Below are positions 6,822 to 8,657 of a stretch of DNA of 8,657 nucleotides, in pieces. The DNA comes from Oscillospiraceae bacterium (GTDB lineage Bacteria; Bacillota_A; Clostridia; Oscillospirales; Ruminococcaceae). Made by a program: the position numbers and the translations under genes. A model generated the notes under the pieces. It saw only the letters and a list, made by a program, of their open reading frames with translations, was not told where the DNA came from and did not search any database. Numbering within the stretch: position 1 is the stretch's first letter; the number at the start of each line of letters is the position of its first letter. Where the stretch lies: positions 1 to 8,657 of the forward strand of contig JAGBFE010000356.1 of the NCBI GenBank assembly GCA_018109965.1, in the 5' to 3' direction.

Positions 6822-6848
6822 GCATTATATTTTAAGGAGGGCATACTT

Positions 6849-7610
6849 ATGGATGAAAAAATGTATCACATCAATCTGAACAAAGCTGATATTCAGGGTG
6901 CAAAGTATGCTATCCTGCCGGGCGACCCGGACAGAGTGCCCAAAATAGCAGCATTTTTTGACAATCCGCAAAAGATAGGACAAAAGAGAGAATATGTTTC
7001 CTACCTTGGCGAACTTTGCGGCGAAAAGGTGCTGTGTGTCTCAACAGGTATCGGCGGTCCGTCCGCTTCGATATGTATTGAAGAACTCCATCAGCTTGGG
7101 GTAACCAATTTTATCCGCGTGGGCACCTGCGGAGGTATGCAGATGGATGTCAGGGCAGGGGATGTGATTGTGGTTACAGGTGCAATCCGTATGGAAGGCA
7201 CCAGCAAGGAGTATCTACCAATCGAATTTCCGGCAGTGGCCGACCTTGACATAACCTGCGCACTCCGTGATGCAGTAAAAAAACTTGGATATTCCTATCA
7301 CACAGGTGTTGTACAGTGCAAGGACAGTTTTTACGGTCAGCATGCACCACACCGCATGCCTGTAAGCTACGAGCTTGAAAACAAATGGCAGGCATGGATA
7401 AAAGGCGGATGTCTTGCAAGCGAGATGGAATCCGCCGCACTGTTCACAGTGTGTTCGGCACTGGGTGCACAAGCAGGTGCGGTTATGCTGTGCGTGTGGA
7501 ACCAGGAAAGACGGAACCTTGGCCTTGACAACGACGAACAACACGACACCGAAAAGGCAATCAAAACTGCGGTTGAAGCAATAAAAATACTTATAAATGA
7601 GGGAAAGTGA
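6849..7610 (+). CDS. udp: Uridine phosphorylase
   Basis: It cleaves uridine with phosphate to uracil and ribose 1-phosphate, a cytoplasmic pyrimidine-salvage reaction. The 253 residues equal the length of Escherichia coli Udp, and the nucleoside phosphorylase I fold motifs align: PGDPDRV (24-30) for phosphate, Arg47, STGIGGPS (65-72), IRVGTCGG (89-96) with Arg90, FPAVADLD (127-134) and [10 protein letters not shown] (190-199) with Glu192, Met193 and Glu194 for the nucleoside. The segment [18 protein letters not shown] (158-175) replaces the shorter E. coli QER region and is the form I recall for clostridial enzymes. The ATG at 6849 follows AAGGAGG (6834-6840) with 8-base spacing; an in-frame GTG at 6789 lies inside the terminator and is rejected. 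The next gene begins 3 bases later. No clear promoter is seen between the ftsZ terminator and this gene. Confidence 0.92.
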   Translation: MDEKMYHINLNKADIQGAKYAILPGDPDRVPKIAAFFDNPQKIGQKREYVSYLGELCGEKVLCVSTGIGGPSASICIEELHQLGVTNFIRVGTCGGMQMDVRAGDVIVVTGAIRMEGTSKEYLPIEFPAVADLDITCALRDAVKKLGYSYHTGVVQCKDSFYGQHAPHRMPVSYELENKWQAWIKGGCLASEMESAALFTVCSALGAQAGAVMLCVWNQERRNLGLDNDEQHDTEKAIKTAVEAIKILINEGK

Positions 7611-7613
7611 CCT

Positions 7614-8438
7614 ATGGACAACGTTGTTTTTAAACAAAGTGTTATGGGCTTTAACAGAACACAGGTGCTGGAATATATCGACACACTTGTAAAACAGCTT
7701 AAAGAACAGGAAAATGAATATACACAAAAGCAAAAGGAACTGGAAGACGAAATCAGCTCCCTTTCTGCAAAGTGTGCCGAAAACAAGCAGGACCTTGCCC
7801 TCACTGTTGATAAAATCAAAGAACTCAGCATAGAACTTGATTATTTCAAAAAGAACAATGCTGAACTTAAAACACAGATTGACCATTACAAAAATCTTAT
7901 TCTGACAAAAGACGGCGAAATTGTATCCCTCAAAAAAGATACTTTTGCTCTCAAAACACGCTGTGAACTGCTCACCGCAGAAAACGAAAGCTGGAAAAAA
8001 CGTCAGGATAAAATCGGCGAATGTCTTATTGAAGCAAATATGAAAGCGGAAGAAATTGTCCGCAATGCCGAAGCTGAAGCAGAACAGGTAAAACAGCAGA
8101 TGGTTCAGCAGACACAGGCACTCAAAGGTGATGTAATAAACCTCAAGGAAGAAATTGCCCGTGTGGAAGCACAACTGGAACAGTCCTTTGCAAAACTGCA
8201 GCATGCAATGGAAACAATGGATTCATCATCCAGAACAATTGAACAGCAGGTTGACGAGTATAAGGCAAAAATTGAAGCAATAGAAACCGAAAGTAAGGCT
8301 GAACTGCCAAAAGCACAAAGCAAAGACAAAAAGGTGGCATCCCTTGCTGATACATATGCAGTCAAAGTTCCTGCAAAACCTGCAAAAAAATCACTTACCG
8401 AAAGCGTACTGGATACAATCGCAAAAATTATCGGATAA
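7614..8438 (+). CDS. DivIVA-like coiled-coil protein
   Basis: A 274-residue, largely helical, Lys/Glu/Gln-rich cytoplasmic protein. Residues 6-25 (FKQSVMGFNRTQVLEYIDTL) resemble the DivIVA N-terminal lipid-binding motif, where F-x-x-S-x-x-G-(Y/F)-x-x-x-x-V-x-x-(F/Y)-(L/I)-D is typical. Long coiled coils follow at about 26-130 and 170-228. The central stretch IGECLIEANMKAEEIVRNAEAEAEQV (134-159) matches the A-x-x-I-x-x-A-x-x-E-A pattern common in DivIVA relatives. A Lys/Pro/Ala linker (about 229-260) ends in an amphipathic helix LTESVLDTIAKIIG (261-274). DivIVA proteins mark curved membrane and recruit division or pole partners. The ATG at 7614 has GAGGG at 7599-7603 and is 3 bases after udp, so they share a transcript. 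Family placement is likely; the precise role is unknown. Confidence 0.75.
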   Translation: MDNVVFKQSVMGFNRTQVLEYIDTLVKQLKEQENEYTQKQKELEDEISSLSAKCAENKQDLALTVDKIKELSIELDYFKKNNAELKTQIDHYKNLILTKDGEIVSLKKDTFALKTRCELLTAENESWKKRQDKIGECLIEANMKAEEIVRNAEAEAEQVKQQMVQQTQALKGDVINLKEEIARVEAQLEQSFAKLQHAMETMDSSSRTIEQQVDEYKAKIEAIETESKAELPKAQSKDKKVASLADTYAVKVPAKPAKKSLTESVLDTIAKIIG

Positions 8439-8474
8439 ACATAATTAAAAAATTCAGCATTCATAAAACAGTTT

Positions 8475-8502
8475 CAGGCACAGCAGTTTTCTGCTGTGCC
8501 TG
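8475..8502 (+). terminator. Intrinsic terminator after the DivIVA-like gene
   Basis: CAGGCACAGCAG (8475-8486) and CTGCTGTGCCTG (8491-8502) form a perfect 12-bp stem with a TTTT loop, 36 bases after the stop codon. A T-rich but interrupted tail (TTGTTGT) follows. The stem is very stable and closes the udp operon; the symmetrical stem could also serve transcripts from the other strand. Confidence 0.85.
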
Positions 8503-8657
8503 TTGTTGTATACCCGACAAAATTATGATAGGATAAAATCAGTTAGAAAAATTTGAATTTTCTTAATGGATAATGTTGTGAGACATTAAGTGTCCCATTA
8601 AATAAAATAGGACATTGCTCGCTTTGTGTCCTGTACTTTTTAGTGGGTAGTAGATAC
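8503..8657. other. AT-rich gene-free end of window with GGACA/TGTCC elements
   Basis: No supported gene on either strand. The stretch holds alternating complementary elements: GACA (8582-8585), TGTC (8591-8594), AGGACA (8609-8614) and TGTCCT (8627-8632). AGGACA and TGTCCT can pair around a 12-base loop and are followed by a T run (8637-8641), like a weak terminator. GTGTCC (8590-8595) could instead pair with GGACAT (8610-8615), so the two hairpins exclude each other. It could be the 3' flank of a minus-strand gene lying beyond the window, a mobile-element end or a riboregulator; nothing visible decides this. Confidence 0.4.

Noticed and set aside
6789..6848. N-terminal extension of udp from a GTG at 6789
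   Set aside because: It would start inside the terminator hairpin with no proper ribosome site, whereas the ATG at 6849 has AAGGAGG at ideal spacing and gives the family's 253-residue length.
7215..8204. Long 329-codon minus-strand reading frame opposite udp and the DivIVA-like gene
   Set aside because: Its translation is extremely rich in Phe and Cys, as expected from the antisense of Lys/Glu-rich coiled-coil codons; it shows no family motif, and both opposing genes are well supported.
8553..8574. TTGAAT and GATAAT resembling promoter boxes downstream of the terminator
   Set aside because: The spacer is only 10 bases, too short for a sigma-A promoter.
8567..8590. Seven-codon frame MDNVVRH that repeats the first five residues of the DivIVA-like protein (12 of 15 bases match)
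   Set aside because: There is no ribosome binding site and the similarity stops after five codons; probably coincidence, though a tiny duplication remnant cannot be excluded.

Overview
The window is a stretch of a division and cell wall (dcw) gene cluster from a low-to-moderate GC Gram-positive bacterium, with every gene on the + strand. Class Clostridia, probably the Oscillospiraceae/Ruminococcaceae side, is the best guess. The reasons are strong GGAGG ribosome binding sites, frequent TTG starts, the murG-murA-ftsQ-ftsZ order, a clostridial-type uridine phosphorylase and a small DUF6487-like zinc ribbon. The lineage is inferred from gene content and protein flavour, not from a search.

Region 1 (1-3121): the 3' part of mraY, then ftsW and murG in tight succession. 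These cover lipid I synthesis (MraY), lipid II synthesis (MurG) and a SEDS glycan polymerase (FtsW). murD, often found between mraY and ftsW in Firmicutes, is absent here. Region 2 (3144-5459): a 72-residue zinc-ribbon protein of unknown function, then murA (first committed step of peptidoglycan precursor synthesis) and ftsQ/divIB (divisome membrane protein). murA and ftsQ overlap by 8 bases. A 37-base hairpin just upstream of murA buries its Shine-Dalgarno sequence.

Region 3 (5460-6821): ftsZ has its own consensus sigma-A-type promoter, a roughly 77-base AT-rich leader and a nested hairpin terminator. No ftsA lies before it. Region 4 (6849-8502): udp (uridine phosphorylase) and, 3 bases later, a DivIVA-like coiled-coil protein, closed by a 12-bp perfect-stem terminator. 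The last 155 bases hold no gene, only AT-rich DNA with alternating GGACA/TGTCC elements.

The genes work together as precursor supply (MurA early; MraY and MurG late), septal polymerisation (FtsW), divisome assembly (FtsQ, FtsZ) and probable polar or septal scaffolding (the DivIVA-like protein). udp is a pyrimidine-salvage gene with no obvious division role. Most of the window is ordinary core genome. The points worth a second look are the zinc-ribbon gene inside the cluster, the SD-sequestering hairpin before murA, the missing murD, ftsA and sporulation-sigma neighbours, the atypical FtsZ C-terminal peptide and the DivIVA-like protein. No clearly novel multi-gene system is visible.
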